From NCBI GenBank assembly GCA_009777175.1, contig WRMI01000006.1:1-64000 (forward strand): a stretch of 64,000 nt of DNA, written 5' to 3'. Below are positions 26,418-36,557 of this stretch, piece by piece; the first letter of the stretch is position 1; the number at the start of each line of letters is the position of its first letter. This DNA is from Marinilabiliaceae bacterium. Its GTDB lineage: Bacteria > Bacteroidota > Bacteroidia > Bacteroidales > Marinilabiliaceae. Under the pieces are notes generated by a model, which was not told the origin of the DNA, did no database searches, and worked only from the letters and a program-made list of their open reading frames with translations. The translations under genes and the position numbers were made by a program.

Positions 26418-27067
26418 TTGGGATTTATATTTCTGTTTTTTTTCTTTTAAGTTGTAGTGGAAATACTAACAAGTATGATGACTTAAAAAGACAACTCGAA
26501 GATTTACAAAGAGAAAACGAAGAATTAGCAGAAGTAGCGAGTGATTTGCAGGCATTTGTAGAAAAAAGCAGTCAACAATCGCAAACGATAAACGAAATAA
26601 CGAACAGGCTTGCCGATATATCAGAAAAAATGTATCCTTTGAGATATAGTGCAGAGATTGGTTCTTTGAAAATGAAGCAGGTTGATCAAATTAATTTTCT
26701 TTTGTCCGAGATAGAAAAAGATTTACAAAAAGCAAGAAGTGGCGAATTTAACAATGAACAACTTGCGATTATCAAAAATTTACAATCAATCGTTAAGTCA
26801 CAGCAAAGAGAAATAACCATTTTGCGAACTGTCAACAATGCTTGGGTGGCGTTCAATGCAAACGATTATTCAAAGGCATATTCACTATTCCTGTCCTCTG
26901 ACGAATCAAGTAAAAGAGAGGGTGCGCGGGCTTTTCAAAATAAAGCCCTCCAACTGATTGCAGCGCGTAACGGCGAGTGTGACAATACAGCAAAATCGTT
27001 TCTTCTTAAAGCGAAAGAATTGAACAACACGCAAGAAATCAGAGATTTAATCAATAGATATAAATAA
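26387..27067 (+). CDS. Coiled-coil lipoprotein
   Basis: 226 residues. Signal region 'VIGIYISVFFLLSCSG' gives a lipidated Cys. Residues about 30-145 are heptad-like coiled coil ('LKRQLEDLQRENEELAEVAS'). The C-terminal part 'AWVAFNANDYSKAYSLFLSS' looks like a TPR-type helical pair. The gene overlaps the kinase gene by 31 bases, so it is expressed together with it. A bridge between the kinase's outer domain and the outer membrane is a reasonable guess, not shown. Confidence 0.8.
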   Translation: MGIYKSISKVIGIYISVFFLLSCSGNTNKYDDLKRQLEDLQRENEELAEVASDLQAFVEKSSQQSQTINEITNRLADISEKMYPLRYSAEIGSLKMKQVDQINFLLSEIEKDLQKARSGEFNNEQLAIIKNLQSIVKSQQREITILRTVNNAWVAFNANDYSKAYSLFLSSDESSKREGARAFQNKALQLIAARNGECDNTAKSFLLKAKELNNTQEIRDLINRYK

Positions 27068-27070
27068 AAT

Positions 27071-28054
27071 ATGAAACATTTTATACTTTTATTAATTTTT
27101 TGTACGAGTTCTTTTTTTGCGTACGGGCAGAAGACATACCAAGATTATTGGAATGATGCCACCAGGGCGTTCGCGAATGGCGATTACGAAAAGGCAAAAA
27201 TAGATTATCAGTCTTATCTAGTTATGGGTGGACCTAGTAGAGTCGATTTTATTACCAAAGTCGAGAAATGCAAAACATTGTTAAGTAATGCCAATGTCTT
27301 GTTCGATGCAAGAAATTACTCCGAAGCGAAGGCAAAGTATCAAGAACTTATAGCACTCAATCCAAGCGATAGCAACGCCCAAAAACGTATTGCAGAGTGT
27401 AATAATAGGTTGGAAACAAAACCCAAAAGAGAGCAACAATCACCACAATCAGCAGATCCGCAGTCAACATCTACAACAAAAAGAGAGCAAAAACCACCGC
27501 AACCACCAAAATATAAAAAATATGTATGTTTTGGAATAAAAGGCGGACCCAACTTTTCTAATATTACAAATAAAACACCTAATATTGAATTTTCACCAAA
27601 AATAAACACAGGTTTTCATTCTGGTTTTTTGTTCAACATACGAAAACCTATTTGGGGCATCCAACCCGAACTATTATATTCTCAACAAGGATTTGTTATA
27701 GAGGGTAGTAAAATAAATTTCCATTACATTACTGTTCCATTGATGTTTAAGTATTACATCGATGATTATTTTATTATTGAACTTGGACCATTTTTCAGTT
27801 ATTTATTTGCAGTAGCGCCAAACTCAATGGAAATAAATGTTGATGAATATGATTTTTATTCGACACGAGCTGATATTAATTTTTCTGATTTAAAAAAAGG
27901 AAAAGATATCGGGTTTGCTGTTGGGGCAGGTTTTGAATTTGATATACTGTCCATAGGAGTGCGTTACAATCGTGGATTATCGGACATGGCAAATAATTTA
28001 CAATGGAAAAATAGTGTTTTTGCCATTTCCTTAGGTATATTTTTTAATAAATAA
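27071..28054 (+). CDS. TPR plus outer-membrane beta-barrel protein
   Basis: 327 residues. Signal peptide 'FILLLIFCTSSFFAYG'; two TPR-like helical pairs ('FANGDYEKAKIDYQSYL' and 'FDARNYSEAKAKYQELIAL'); a Pro/Gln/Ser-rich linker (about 118-150); then a PorT-like barrel from 'FGIKGGPNFSNIT' to the terminal 'FAISLGIFFNK'. The TPR would face the periplasm and the barrel would sit in the outer membrane. The start is three bases after the lipoprotein stop. Confidence 0.87.
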   Translation: MKHFILLLIFCTSSFFAYGQKTYQDYWNDATRAFANGDYEKAKIDYQSYLVMGGPSRVDFITKVEKCKTLLSNANVLFDARNYSEAKAKYQELIALNPSDSNAQKRIAECNNRLETKPKREQQSPQSADPQSTSTTKREQKPPQPPKYKKYVCFGIKGGPNFSNITNKTPNIEFSPKINTGFHSGFLFNIRKPIWGIQPELLYSQQGFVIEGSKINFHYITVPLMFKYYIDDYFIIELGPFFSYLFAVAPNSMEINVDEYDFYSTRADINFSDLKKGKDIGFAVGAGFEFDILSIGVRYNRGLSDMANNLQWKNSVFAISLGIFFNK

Positions 28055-28058
28055 AATT

Positions 28059-29132
28059 ATGAAAAAAAAGATAATAAAAATTAAAAAAATATTTACTATT
28101 TGCACATTATTGGCAATCTTATTTGCTTGTAATGATGACAAAGTAGTTGAATTTAACACATTTAATTCATTTGTAACATATACCCACGCAAAAGGATATT
28201 ATTGGGGAGGTTATTTGGGCTCGGGTACAGCAAATTTTCAGCTATGGTTATATTCTGATGTTGATGAAAAGGTTGGAATAGTGGTCGAAGGATATACTTC
28301 ATTGCCGCCATATTATGCCGATTTTAATTTAGAAACAAGATCATACTTAATTTCAAATACAAGGGAAGTAGGTACTATCCTGCATTCTGATAAAGATCTA
28401 GTTTCTTATGCTTTTAATGAAAATACAAATAAATTTTTAATTATTACAGGAGGAAGTTTCAATGTAGAAATTACTTCCGGTAGGAATAATTATTATTATA
28501 ATATTGAAACAAATTTTTCGGGAAGAGAAAATTTGGGAAATGGAGTAGAGGATATTCGTGTTAATTTTACGGGACCGATTGAGTTTGAAATAATCCCCAG
28601 AAAATATTCAGCAATAGGATTTGAGTTGTTTAATAATCAATCACTTTCTTGGAGTGGTGATATTTTTTCGTACAACGATGATACCGGGTTGTATTATTCA
28701 ATAACAAATTGGGCAAATTCAAGTTTTGGCAATTACCCAATTTGGATTGACCTTAAAAATGAGAAACTTATTTTAGATGGCAATACATCCGTGGGTGATT
28801 ATGAGGATTATAAACTATATTACAAAGCATGCTATTTTACTCAACATTTTCCAAACGGATTAGTTGGTTATGTTGTCCCAAATTATGAAATATCATACAA
28901 TAAAAATTCTCAAACATTAGATTTTAGCGGTACTAATGGTGGTGATCAAATATATGTTGGACTTTGGGGGGTGCATAATAACACAGGCGAAATGGTTTTT
29001 TTTTCCGATACACAAGTGAGAGATGCCAAACTTTTCATTTCTAATATAAACGATTTTTCCAATCCTGATATCATTGCTAAAACAGAAAATAATAAACAAT
29101 TAAATAGAACGCAACGAAAAAAACTTTATTAA
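28059..29132 (+). CDS. Lipoprotein, unknown fold
   Basis: 357 residues starting four bases after the barrel gene. Signal 'IFTICTLLAILFACND' gives a lipidated Cys. The rest is beta-rich with many aromatic residues ('YYWGGYLGSGTANFQLWLYS'). I recognise no family. Probably an outer-membrane or surface lipoprotein and the last large gene of the operon. Confidence 0.75.
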   Translation: MKKKIIKIKKIFTICTLLAILFACNDDKVVEFNTFNSFVTYTHAKGYYWGGYLGSGTANFQLWLYSDVDEKVGIVVEGYTSLPPYYADFNLETRSYLISNTREVGTILHSDKDLVSYAFNENTNKFLIITGGSFNVEITSGRNNYYYNIETNFSGRENLGNGVEDIRVNFTGPIEFEIIPRKYSAIGFELFNNQSLSWSGDIFSYNDDTGLYYSITNWANSSFGNYPIWIDLKNEKLILDGNTSVGDYEDYKLYYKACYFTQHFPNGLVGYVVPNYEISYNKNSQTLDFSGTNGGDQIYVGLWGVHNNTGEMVFFSDTQVRDAKLFISNINDFSNPDIIAKTENNKQLNRTQRKKLY

Positions 29133-29270
29133 TAACTTATTTTTTCAAATTTAAATAAGTTAAAACATAAAAACAAGATTATGGGCATAATAAGCAAAAC
29201 ATTGTAATGGAACAAGTAATTCCTTACAACAAATTGAAAATATGTGATTACATTATTACAAAAATAAACT

Positions 29271-29516
29271 ATGCTAAACAGAATCAGAGACACCGCAGGC
29301 AATTGGATAAATGAAAAGCGTGGCGATCGCATTTACGACACCGCAGGCAATTGGCAATACGAAAAGCGTGGCGACCGCTATTACGATACAGCGGGTAATT
29401 GGAGATTTGAGCAGAGAGGCGACCGCATCTATGATACCTCAGGAAATTGGCGATACGAACTCAGAGGTAATAGAATTTATGATACAGCAGGAAATTGGAT
29501 AGGGACAGATTACTGA
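29271..29516 (+). CDS. Small tandem-repeat protein, beta-flower-like (copy 2)
   Basis: 81 residues, the same length and design as the product at 4821: five 16-residue units around 'RIYDTAGNWQYEKRGD'. Unit 1 is 'RDTAGNWINEKRGD', close to the first copy. DNA around the start (AACTATGCTAAACAGAATCA) is also alike, so the two are recent paralogues. It follows the lipoprotein gene by 138 bases on the same strand. Confidence 0.8.
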   Translation: MLNRIRDTAGNWINEKRGDRIYDTAGNWQYEKRGDRYYDTAGNWRFEQRGDRIYDTSGNWRYELRGNRIYDTAGNWIGTDY

Positions 29517-29771
29517 AATGTACACGTGTGCGGTATGCTGTAATAGCATGGTGATGGGGTGAGCGAATAAAGTCTAAAGTCTGAAATATTTTTGAGAAAT
29601 TGCGCCATTGACAGTTGCACCAAGTCAGGATTTCTGAACCTATCATTTTAACTATAGTCCAAATAACTGTCCGCAGTTAATAAGAAGGAAATCCAATTTC
29701 GGCTGGCTCATTGCATAGCCTAAAGGGACTGGTGGTCTGTCGTTGCAAGCGTATTACATCACAAATATAAA
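29517..29771 (+). other. Gene-free stretch, possibly a 5' fragment of a group II intron
   Basis: From about 29526 the sequence reads GTGTGCGGTATGCTGTAATA, then GCATGGTGATGGGGTGAGCG. Group II introns start with GTGYG and have similar early helices; an ATGCT/AGCAT stem is present. No reverse transcriptase or 3' end follows. A weak call from recalled sequence style only. Confidence 0.2.
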
Positions 29772-30190
29772 ATGTTTTCTGTTGAAATGTTTAAAAACGA
29801 AACGGATTTAACTGATGAAAAAAATATACACAAAAAGAAAAAGAATATGAACAATTAGCAAAAAGTGATAATGATGATAAATGCAGACAACTTGCCTTGT
29901 TAGAACATCGCCGCTGGAACGCTTTTATGAGAACAAAAGGATTTACTAAACCAACTGAAAAACAGTGGGCGGAATATTCTTTTAAAAAAGAAGACATAAG
30001 TCAAAAGCACCTTGACCTAAAACTTCATCACAAACACCATTGTCGCAAATTTTCCCTTATTTTTAAAAGCTCCCTTAGTAGAAATAGGAAATTTTCAACA
30101 CCTCCCTTATTCCCTTATAATATAGAATATCAAATAAATAAGGGGCTGCGTTTTATGTTTTTATTGCTTCTAAGCCTAATTGTTCTCTAA
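29772..30190 (+). pseudogene. RyR-like domain fragment, frameshifted and cut short
   Basis: An ATG frame from 29772 ('MFSVEMFKNETDLTDEK') breaks at a run of seven A (29818-29824). Losing or gaining a base there joins it to 'EYEQLAKSDNDDKCRQLALL' and 'EHRRWNAFMRTKGFTKPTEK', which resembles the RyR domain found in bacterial NTPase and channel-associated proteins. From about base 30048 the frame runs into dispersed repeat sequence, so the 3' end is lost. Confidence 0.4.
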
Positions 30191-30314
30191 CAAATCAAAC
30201 CCCCACCATATCCATTCATCCCACACAGCAGCACTCGGTACGAGTGCAACGTAGATAACCCAGTAGGGGCAACCCTTGCGGTCGACCGTAAGCGCAATTC
30301 GGGGTGTCTCCCAA
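30191..30314. other. Spacer with a copy of the 'taggggcaacccttgcggtcg' repeat
   Basis: A single relative of the 52-bp array core is found near 30263-30285, just beyond the stop of radA. No gene. Confidence 0.5.
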
Positions 30315-31697
30315 TCATTCTTGCCCCTTTTTAAACAAATATCTAAAAGCCTCGTCCAATTTTCCTGCTTGAAAAATTTTTATTCGAAATTTATCAAAGT
30401 CGATGCCTTTGAAATATTTTGGAATGATAATAGTTTTAAAGCCAAGTTTTTCGGCTTCGGCGATTCTTTGTTCAATTCTTGTTACGGGTCTTATTTCGCC
30501 GGATAGTCCTACTTCGCCTGTTAAACAGATATTTTGAGGAACTGCCAAATCAGTATTGGATGACAAAACAGCGGTTGTAACTGCTAAATCAATTGCGGGG
30601 TCTACAATTTTTAGCCCGCCAGCAATATTTAAGAAAACATCTTTTGCTGCAAGTTTGAAACCTGCTCTTTTTTCTAAAACTGCTAATAGCATATTTAATC
30701 TTCTTGCGTCAAAACCTGTTGATGAGCGTTGCGGCATTCCGTAGGCTGCGGTGCTAACAAGCGCTTGCACTTCAATCAAAAGAGGTCTCGTGCCTTCGAT
30801 GGCAGCGGCGATTGCAATTCCACTTAAATTTTCGGCGTGGTGGGAGAGCAACATTTCGCTTGGATTCGAAACTTCACGCAACCCGGAACTTAACATCTCA
30901 AAAATTCCAATTTCTGATGTAGAGCCAAATCGGTTTTTTAAGGAACGCAAAATACGATACATATAATGTCTATCACCCTCAAACTGTAAGACAACGTCAA
31001 CGATATGTTCTAAAATTTTGGGTCCCGCAAGATTTCCTTCCTTATTAATGTGTCCAATTAAAATCACGGGTAAATCTTTTTCTTTTGCAACACGCATGAG
31101 CATTGCGGTACATTCCCTTATTTGCGAAACGCTCCCCGGTGCTGATTCCATATCTTCGCGCTCTAATGTTTGAACAGAATCAATAATTAAAAGGTCATAA
31201 TTAGTGTTTTCTAAGTGGTTAATAATTCTGTCCATTGATGTTTCGCCAAGAATAGAACAGTTGTCGGTTATATTTTCGCACAATCTGTCGGCTCTCAATT
31301 TTATTTGTTGTGGGCTTTCTTCGCCTGATATGTAAAGAATTGAATGATTTTTTAAATTTAGCGCCATTTGTAAAACCAAAGTAGATTTTCCTATTCCGGG
31401 TTCGCCGCCAATCAAAACTAATGAGCCGGGTATCAATCCTCCGCCAAGTACACGATTAAATTCGGTTATTCCGGTGTTAATTCTCGGTAGTTCTTCAACA
31501 GAAACTTTTGAAATTTGCACCGCTTTTCTGTTTCCTGAAAAGAAATCTTTGGTGGAAGAAGAAGTTTTTATTTTACCTGTCATCACAACTTCTTCAACGA
31601 AAGTGTTCCATTCGCTGCATGAGTAACATTTTCCAATCCATTTTGGCGATTCGGAGCCGCAGTTTCGACAAACAAAAATTGTTTTACTTTTGGTCAT
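30315..31697 (-). CDS. radA: DNA repair protein RadA (Sms)
   Basis: 460 residues, normal length. N-terminal zinc finger 'CRNCGSESPKWIGKCYSC'; Walker A 'GGEPGIGKSTLVLQ'; Walker B 'YDLLIIDSVQT'; the RadA-specific 'KNRFGSTSEIG'; and the Lon-like C-terminal domain ('ALVSTAAYGMPQRSSTGFD', 'VFLNIAGGLKIVDPAIDLAV'). A hexameric branch-migration helicase that acts with RecA in recombination. It starts 11 bases after panD on the same strand. Confidence 0.98.
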   Translation of the reverse strand: MTKSKTIFVCRNCGSESPKWIGKCYSCSEWNTFVEEVVMTGKIKTSSSTKDFFSGNRKAVQISKVSVEELPRINTGITEFNRVLGGGLIPGSLVLIGGEPGIGKSTLVLQMALNLKNHSILYISGEESPQQIKLRADRLCENITDNCSILGETSMDRIINHLENTNYDLLIIDSVQTLEREDMESAPGSVSQIRECTAMLMRVAKEKDLPVILIGHINKEGNLAGPKILEHIVDVVLQFEGDRHYMYRILRSLKNRFGSTSEIGIFEMLSSGLREVSNPSEMLLSHHAENLSGIAIAAAIEGTRPLLIEVQALVSTAAYGMPQRSSTGFDARRLNMLLAVLEKRAGFKLAAKDVFLNIAGGLKIVDPAIDLAVTTAVLSSNTDLAVPQNICLTGEVGLSGEIRPVTRIEQRIAEAEKLGFKTIIIPKYFKGIDFDKFRIKIFQAGKLDEAFRYLFKKGQE

Positions 31698-31708
31698 TAT
31701 CGAAAAAA

Positions 31709-32062
31709 TTATTTCAACAACTTATTAGTCAAAGTGTCGGGGAAAACGAAAGTAGGTTTGTGATTTTTTGCTTCATTATAAGGAATAATTGCGTAGGTAA
31801 TAATAATTACGACATCTCCCACGACGGCTTTTCGTGCGGCAGCACCATTTAGACAAATAATTCCAGAACCACGTTTGCCTTTAATCACATAAGTTTCGAT
31901 GCGTTCTCCGTTGTTGTTGTTAACAACTTGAACTTTTTCGTGCTCAAAAATATCGGCTACCTCCATTAAATCCTCGTCAATGGTGATACTGCCAACATAA
32001 CTCAAATTTGCCTCTGTAACAGTTACGTTATGTAACTTTGATTTTACGACATGAATGTTCAT
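31709..32062 (-). CDS. panD: Aspartate 1-decarboxylase proenzyme
   Basis: 117 residues. The self-cleavage site Gly-Ser is seen in '[13 protein letters not shown]'; the Ser becomes the pyruvoyl cofactor. '[19 protein letters not shown]' and '[12 protein letters not shown]' are typical. Makes beta-alanine from aspartate for pantothenate, used directly by the neighbouring PanC. Start overlaps the panC stop by four bases. Confidence 0.98.
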   Translation of the reverse strand: MNIHVVKSKLHNVTVTEANLSYVGSITIDEDLMEVADIFEHEKVQVVNNNNGERIETYVIKGKRGSGIICLNGAAARKAVVGDVVIIITYAIIPYNEAKNHKPTFVFPDTLTNKLLK

Positions 32063-32913
32063 GTAATATTATTTTTGTAAAACACATTGTCAATAATTCT
32101 TACATCTCCCGCCCATACTGCGATACAACCGACCACAAAAGTTGTTTCGTCCCATTTTTCAATTGTTTGTAAACTATTTCCATTTACGATTTCAAAATAT
32201 TCAACTCTCAAATATTCAACCTTTTCAATGCTTTCAACAACAAAGTTCTTTGTATTTATGGGAGAATTTAATTTTGCAAAAGTAGTAGATTTTTTTAAAA
32301 TATCAGCTATTATTGGAACTTTTTTTCGAATATTTTCTGTTAAAAGTATATTTCGAGAGCTCATGGCTAATCCATCTTTCTCACGTTTAATCGGACATGC
32401 AACTATTTCAATATTGTAATTAAACTTAATAACTAATTCTCGAATTATAACTAATTGTTGAAAATCTTTTTCACCGAAAAATGCTTTATGCGGTTTTATA
32501 ATATCAAACAAACGGCTCACAACCTGTGCAACGCCGTTAAAATGTCCGGGTCGAAATTTTCCTTCCATTATTTTGTCCAATTGCCCGAAGTCGAATATTC
32601 TATTGTCGGGTTTAGGATAAATTTCTTTAACAGATGGCGCAAAAATAAAATCACATTTTGATTTTTTCAAAAAAGCAGCGTCTTGTTCTAAATTACGTGG
32701 ATATCGCTCTAAATCAATGGGACTGTTAAATTGAGTAGGATTAACAAAAATACTTACTACAACAATATCCGATTGAGAACCGGCAATTTCGACCAAAGAT
32801 AGATGTCCATCGTGCAAAGCACCCATGGTGGGTACAAAACCTACTATTTTTCCTAAAGATTTTAGGGTATCAATTTGGGTTGTAATTTCGTTTTGAGATG
32901 TAAGGATTTTCAT
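32059..32913 (-). CDS. panC: Pantothenate synthetase
   Basis: 284 residues. '[15 protein letters not shown]' holds the ATP-binding His pair; '[13 protein letters not shown]', '[15 protein letters not shown]', 'FGEKDFQQL' and '[13 protein letters not shown]' are all present. Joins pantoate and beta-alanine with ATP. First gene of panC-panD-radA. A 190-bp dispersed palindromic element lies just upstream (32962-33152). Confidence 0.98.
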   Translation of the reverse strand: MKILTSQNEITTQIDTLKSLGKIVGFVPTMGALHDGHLSLVEIAGSQSDIVVVSIFVNPTQFNSPIDLERYPRNLEQDAAFLKKSKCDFIFAPSVKEIYPKPDNRIFDFGQLDKIMEGKFRPGHFNGVAQVVSRLFDIIKPHKAFFGEKDFQQLVIIRELVIKFNYNIEIVACPIKREKDGLAMSSRNILLTENIRKKVPIIADILKKSTTFAKLNSPINTKNFVVESIEKVEYLRVEYFEIVNGNSLQTIEKWDETTFVVGCIAVWAGDVRIIDNVFYKNNIT

Positions 32914-32961
32914 TAAAGGTATATTTTTAAAACATTACACTGTCCAAATAGGTATTAAATA

Positions 32962-33152
32962 GCGCAGACAAAGATTCCTCGCAACGCTCGGAATGACCAT
33001 ATCATTCTATTTGATGTGGCAAGTTTCCGTTGCGGCGGCAGCTCAGCGGAAACTGAACTACACAACATAATAATTCGTCATTCCGAATGAAACGCAGTGA
33101 AATGAGGAATCTGAAAATATGCCATTTTACAATTAACATAACACTATATTTA
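32962..33152. repeat. Dispersed palindromic element, copy 1
   Basis: Contains AGATTCCTC (32972) and its inverse GAGGAATCT (33104), CGGAATGAC and GTCATTCCG, and an imperfect GTTTCCG...CGGAAAC hairpin in the middle. A near copy lies at 61405-61592. It separates panC from infB. Confidence 0.85.
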
Positions 33153-33165
33153 AGACTAAAGGTTT

Positions 33166-36100
33166 CTAAAGTTTTCTCAAAACTTCGATTTCGTCGTAAG
33201 CCTCGATAAAGTCCCCGACTTTCATATCATTGAAATTCTGTATATTAAGTCCGCATTCTAATCCGGTTGTGACTTCTTTTGCCTCGTCTTTAAATCTTTT
33301 CAGCGAACCTAATTCGCCCGTATAAACCACGATTCCATCTCGGATAAGCCTAATTTTTGATGTACGTTTTATTTTTCCTTCTTTAACAACACAGCCCGCA
33401 ATTGTACCTACTTTTGTAATTTTGAAAAGTTCTAAAATTTCTACTGTTGCGTGAATTTGTTCTTTAATTTCGGGTGATAACATACCTTCCATTGCGGCTT
33501 TAATTTCTTCTATTGCGTCATAAATGATAGAATAGAGGTGGATTTCTATCTCTTCTTTTTCGGCTATTTTACGTGCAGTGAGTGATGGTCGAACTTGGAA
33601 TCCTATTACAATAGCATTAGAGGCGGCTGCAAGCATTATATCAGAATCAGAAATACCTCCAACGGCTTTGTGAATAACGTTAACTTGAATTTCTTCGGTA
33701 GAAAGTTTAATTAATGAATCAGACAATGCCTCAACAGAGCCGTCAACATCACCTTTGACAATTAAGTTTAATTCTTGGAAATTTCCTATTGCCCTACGGC
33801 GACCAATTTCGTCTAACGTAATATGTTTTTGTGCTCTTAAACCTTGTTCTCGTTGCAATTGTAATCTTTTAGAGGCTATTTCTTTGGTCTCTTTTTCACT
33901 TTTCATGACGTTAAATTTTTCGCCAGCCTGTGGTGCGCCGTTTAGTCCGAGTACGACGACAGGCTCTGATGGTAGCGCAGTAGTTACTTTTTGATTTCGC
34001 TCGTTGAACATTGCTTTGACGTATCCGTAGTTTGTTCCTGCTAATATTAAGTCCCCGATTTTCAATGTTCCCGATTGAATTAAAACGGTTGCGATATATC
34101 CACGTCCTTTGTCAAGTGAAGATTCTATGACAGACCCTGATGCTAATTTGTTAGGATTTGCTTTTAGTTCGAGTATATCGGCTTCTAACAACACTTTTTC
34201 AAGTAGTTCTTTTACGTTTATTCCTTTTTTGGCGCTAATTTCTTGACTTTGATATTTTCCTTGCCAATCTTCAACTAAATAGTTCATATTAGCAAGTTCT
34301 TCTTTGACTTTATCTGGGTTTGCGTTAGGTTTGTCAATTTTATTAATAGCGAAAACGATAGGAACACTTGCTGCTGCTGCGTGATTAATTGCTTCAACAG
34401 TTTGAGGCATAATGTTGTCGTCGGCGGCTATTACGATAATAGCGATGTCGGTAACTTGCGCTCCTCGTGCGCGCATTGCCGTAAATGCTTGGTGTCCGGG
34501 TGTATCCAAAAATGTAATTTGTCGACCTGTGTCTAATTTTACGATGTATGCGCCGATATGTTGCGTAATTCCGCCTGCCTCGCCAGATATTACTGATGTT
34601 TTTCGGATATAGTCTAAAAGTGATGTTTTTCCGTGGTCGACGTGTCCCATAACGGTTACAATTGGGGGTCGTTCAATTAAGTCTTCGGGTTTGTCGGCTA
34701 CTTCTTTTATTGATTCTGCAACTGAAATACTAATAAATTCAACTTTGTAGCCAAATTCTTCTGCAACTAATGCAATTGTTTCAGCATCTAATCTTTGATT
34801 TATTGAAACGAAAAGTCCCAAACTCATAAAGGACTCAATGACCTTATTAATAGGCACATTAATCATATTTGAAAGTTCGTTTGCTGTAACAAATTCAGTT
34901 ACTCGAATTGTGCGTTTTTCTTGGTCTTTTCTTTCAATTTCTTCTTGTTGCCTTTGTGACAGTAGTTCTCGTTTATCTTTTTTGTGTTGTGATGTTCTTG
35001 ATTTTCCTTTTGATGTAAGTCGTGCGAGGGTGTCTTTAATTTGTTTTGCAACGTCTTCATCTTTTATTTCGGGTCTGAATGGGCGTTTTTTTAATTTTGC
35101 AGGTTTCTTTGGGTCAAATTTATTTACAAGTTTATCAGACGCTTTTGCGAATTCCTTTTTTTCTTTATTTTCTTTTTCTACTGGGTCTATCGGTGGCTCA
35201 ACTTTTGGAGGAGTGGGAGCAGGTGCAACGATATTGACTCGTTCATTACCTTTTCTAATTCTTTTGCGTTTCTTTTTTCTTTTATCCTTTTTTTCAATTG
35301 GTGGTTGAGGTTCAACAATTTTAGGTTCTCCGGGCAGTGCAATTTTGCCGATAACGGTCGGTCCAGCAAGTTTTTGGACTTTCGTAGGTACAAAATTTTC
35401 GGTTTTTTTCTTCTCTTTTTGTAAATTAGGCTGCGCAGGCTTTTCAGGAGTTGACGGAGCTTTCTCTTTTGGAACGAATGCCTTCTCTTTTTTGTCGTGT
35501 TGAAAAGGTGCTTTCTCTTTTTTATCGTGTTGAAAAGGAGTTTTCTCTTTTTTATCTTTTGGAAATTGATTTATTTCTTTCTTATCAGAGTGTTGCGTGG
35601 ATTTGTCTCTTTTATCATCTTTAAAATGAGTTTTATCTCTTTTCTCATCTTTAAAGTGTGTTTTATCTCTTTTCTCGTCTTTGAAATGAGTTTTTTCTCT
35701 TTTCTCATCTTTAAAAGGAGTTTTCTCTTTTTGGGGAGTTCCTTGGTCAAATTTTGTTTCGTTCTCTTTTTTACCTGATTTTTGCTTGTTTGACTGTTGT
35801 TTATTATCCAAAACCTCTTGCTTTCCTTTTTTGGGTTGCTGTTTTACATCATTAAAATCTTTTTTGGGTTTAGAAACATCTTGTTTTTTGTCAGTAAATT
35901 CCTTTTTATCTTTATGAAACGGTTTTTTTTGTTCTGAAAACTCCTTTTTACCCTGATTATTATTTTGTTTGTTTTGGGAAAAATCTTTTTGAGGTTTTTC
36001 AACAACTTTTGTATCAGAAAAATCTTTTTGCTTTTGTTTCTTTTTCTGCTGATTTTGTGGATTTAATGAATCTAAATCAATCCTTCCGATAACTTTAATT

Positions 36101-36552
36101 TCTTCAATTTCTTTTATTTGAGTCGGAATGTGTTCTACCTCTTTTGTTTCTTGCGCTTTGGTAGAAACAGGTTTTTCATCGGGTTTTTCTTCTGGTTTAT
36201 CGATTTTTTCTTCTATTATTTTCTTCGATTTATCTTCTTGTTTATCGATTTTATCCGTATCAGTTTGGAAATTTTTATCTACTAGATTAATTGGTTCAAC
36301 GTTGTTATTATCAATATCTTCGTCATCTAAAAAAGTTGTTCTATCTTTTCTTTTTCTATCGCTAAGGTCTTCCGATGCTTTTTTGACGGTTTGGTCAATT
36401 TTATACTCTTTTTTCAAAAGTTCGTACATTTCTTCCGAAACTTTTGAGTTAGGATTATTTTGTAGATCAAACCCTTTCTTGTGTAGAAATTCCACTATTG
36501 TGGACGTTCCCACGTTCAATTCAATTGCTGCTTTGCTTAATCGGATAACCAT
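33166..36552 (-). CDS. infB: Translation initiation factor IF-2
   Basis: 1128 residues, longer than most because of a Lys-rich linker. An IF2-N-like start ('[20 protein letters not shown]'); linker residues about 60-550 with tandem '[10 protein letters not shown]' and '[10 protein letters not shown]' units; then the GTPase: '[14 protein letters not shown]', '[15 protein letters not shown]', '[10 protein letters not shown]', and C-terminal domains to '[14 protein letters not shown]'. Brings initiator tRNA to the small ribosomal subunit. Five bases after nusA on the same strand. Confidence 0.98.
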   Translation of the reverse strand: MVIRLSKAAIELNVGTSTIVEFLHKKGFDLQNNPNSKVSEEMYELLKKEYKIDQTVKKASEDLSDRKRKDRTTFLDDEDIDNNNVEPINLVDKNFQTDTDKIDKQEDKSKKIIEEKIDKPEEKPDEKPVSTKAQETKEVEHIPTQIKEIEEIKVIGRIDLDSLNPQNQQKKKQKQKDFSDTKVVEKPQKDFSQNKQNNNQGKKEFSEQKKPFHKDKKEFTDKKQDVSKPKKDFNDVKQQPKKGKQEVLDNKQQSNKQKSGKKENETKFDQGTPQKEKTPFKDEKREKTHFKDEKRDKTHFKDEKRDKTHFKDDKRDKSTQHSDKKEINQFPKDKKEKTPFQHDKKEKAPFQHDKKEKAFVPKEKAPSTPEKPAQPNLQKEKKKTENFVPTKVQKLAGPTVIGKIALPGEPKIVEPQPPIEKKDKRKKKRKRIRKGNERVNIVAPAPTPPKVEPPIDPVEKENKEKKEFAKASDKLVNKFDPKKPAKLKKRPFRPEIKDEDVAKQIKDTLARLTSKGKSRTSQHKKDKRELLSQRQQEEIERKDQEKRTIRVTEFVTANELSNMINVPINKVIESFMSLGLFVSINQRLDAETIALVAEEFGYKVEFISISVAESIKEVADKPEDLIERPPIVTVMGHVDHGKTSLLDYIRKTSVISGEAGGITQHIGAYIVKLDTGRQITFLDTPGHQAFTAMRARGAQVTDIAIIVIAADDNIMPQTVEAINHAAAASVPIVFAINKIDKPNANPDKVKEELANMNYLVEDWQGKYQSQEISAKKGINVKELLEKVLLEADILELKANPNKLASGSVIESSLDKGRGYIATVLIQSGTLKIGDLILAGTNYGYVKAMFNERNQKVTTALPSEPVVVLGLNGAPQAGEKFNVMKSEKETKEIASKRLQLQREQGLRAQKHITLDEIGRRRAIGNFQELNLIVKGDVDGSVEALSDSLIKLSTEEIQVNVIHKAVGGISDSDIMLAAASNAIVIGFQVRPSLTARKIAEKEEIEIHLYSIIYDAIEEIKAAMEGMLSPEIKEQIHATVEILELFKITKVGTIAGCVVKEGKIKRTSKIRLIRDGIVVYTGELGSLKRFKDEAKEVTTGLECGLNIQNFNDMKVGDFIEAYDEIEVLRKL

Positions 36553-36557
36553 CTTAT

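Noticed and set aside
34838..35778. Plus-strand frames opposite infB (93 and 156 codons)
   Set aside because: Antisense of the Lys-rich repeated linker; hydrophobic composition is a by-product.
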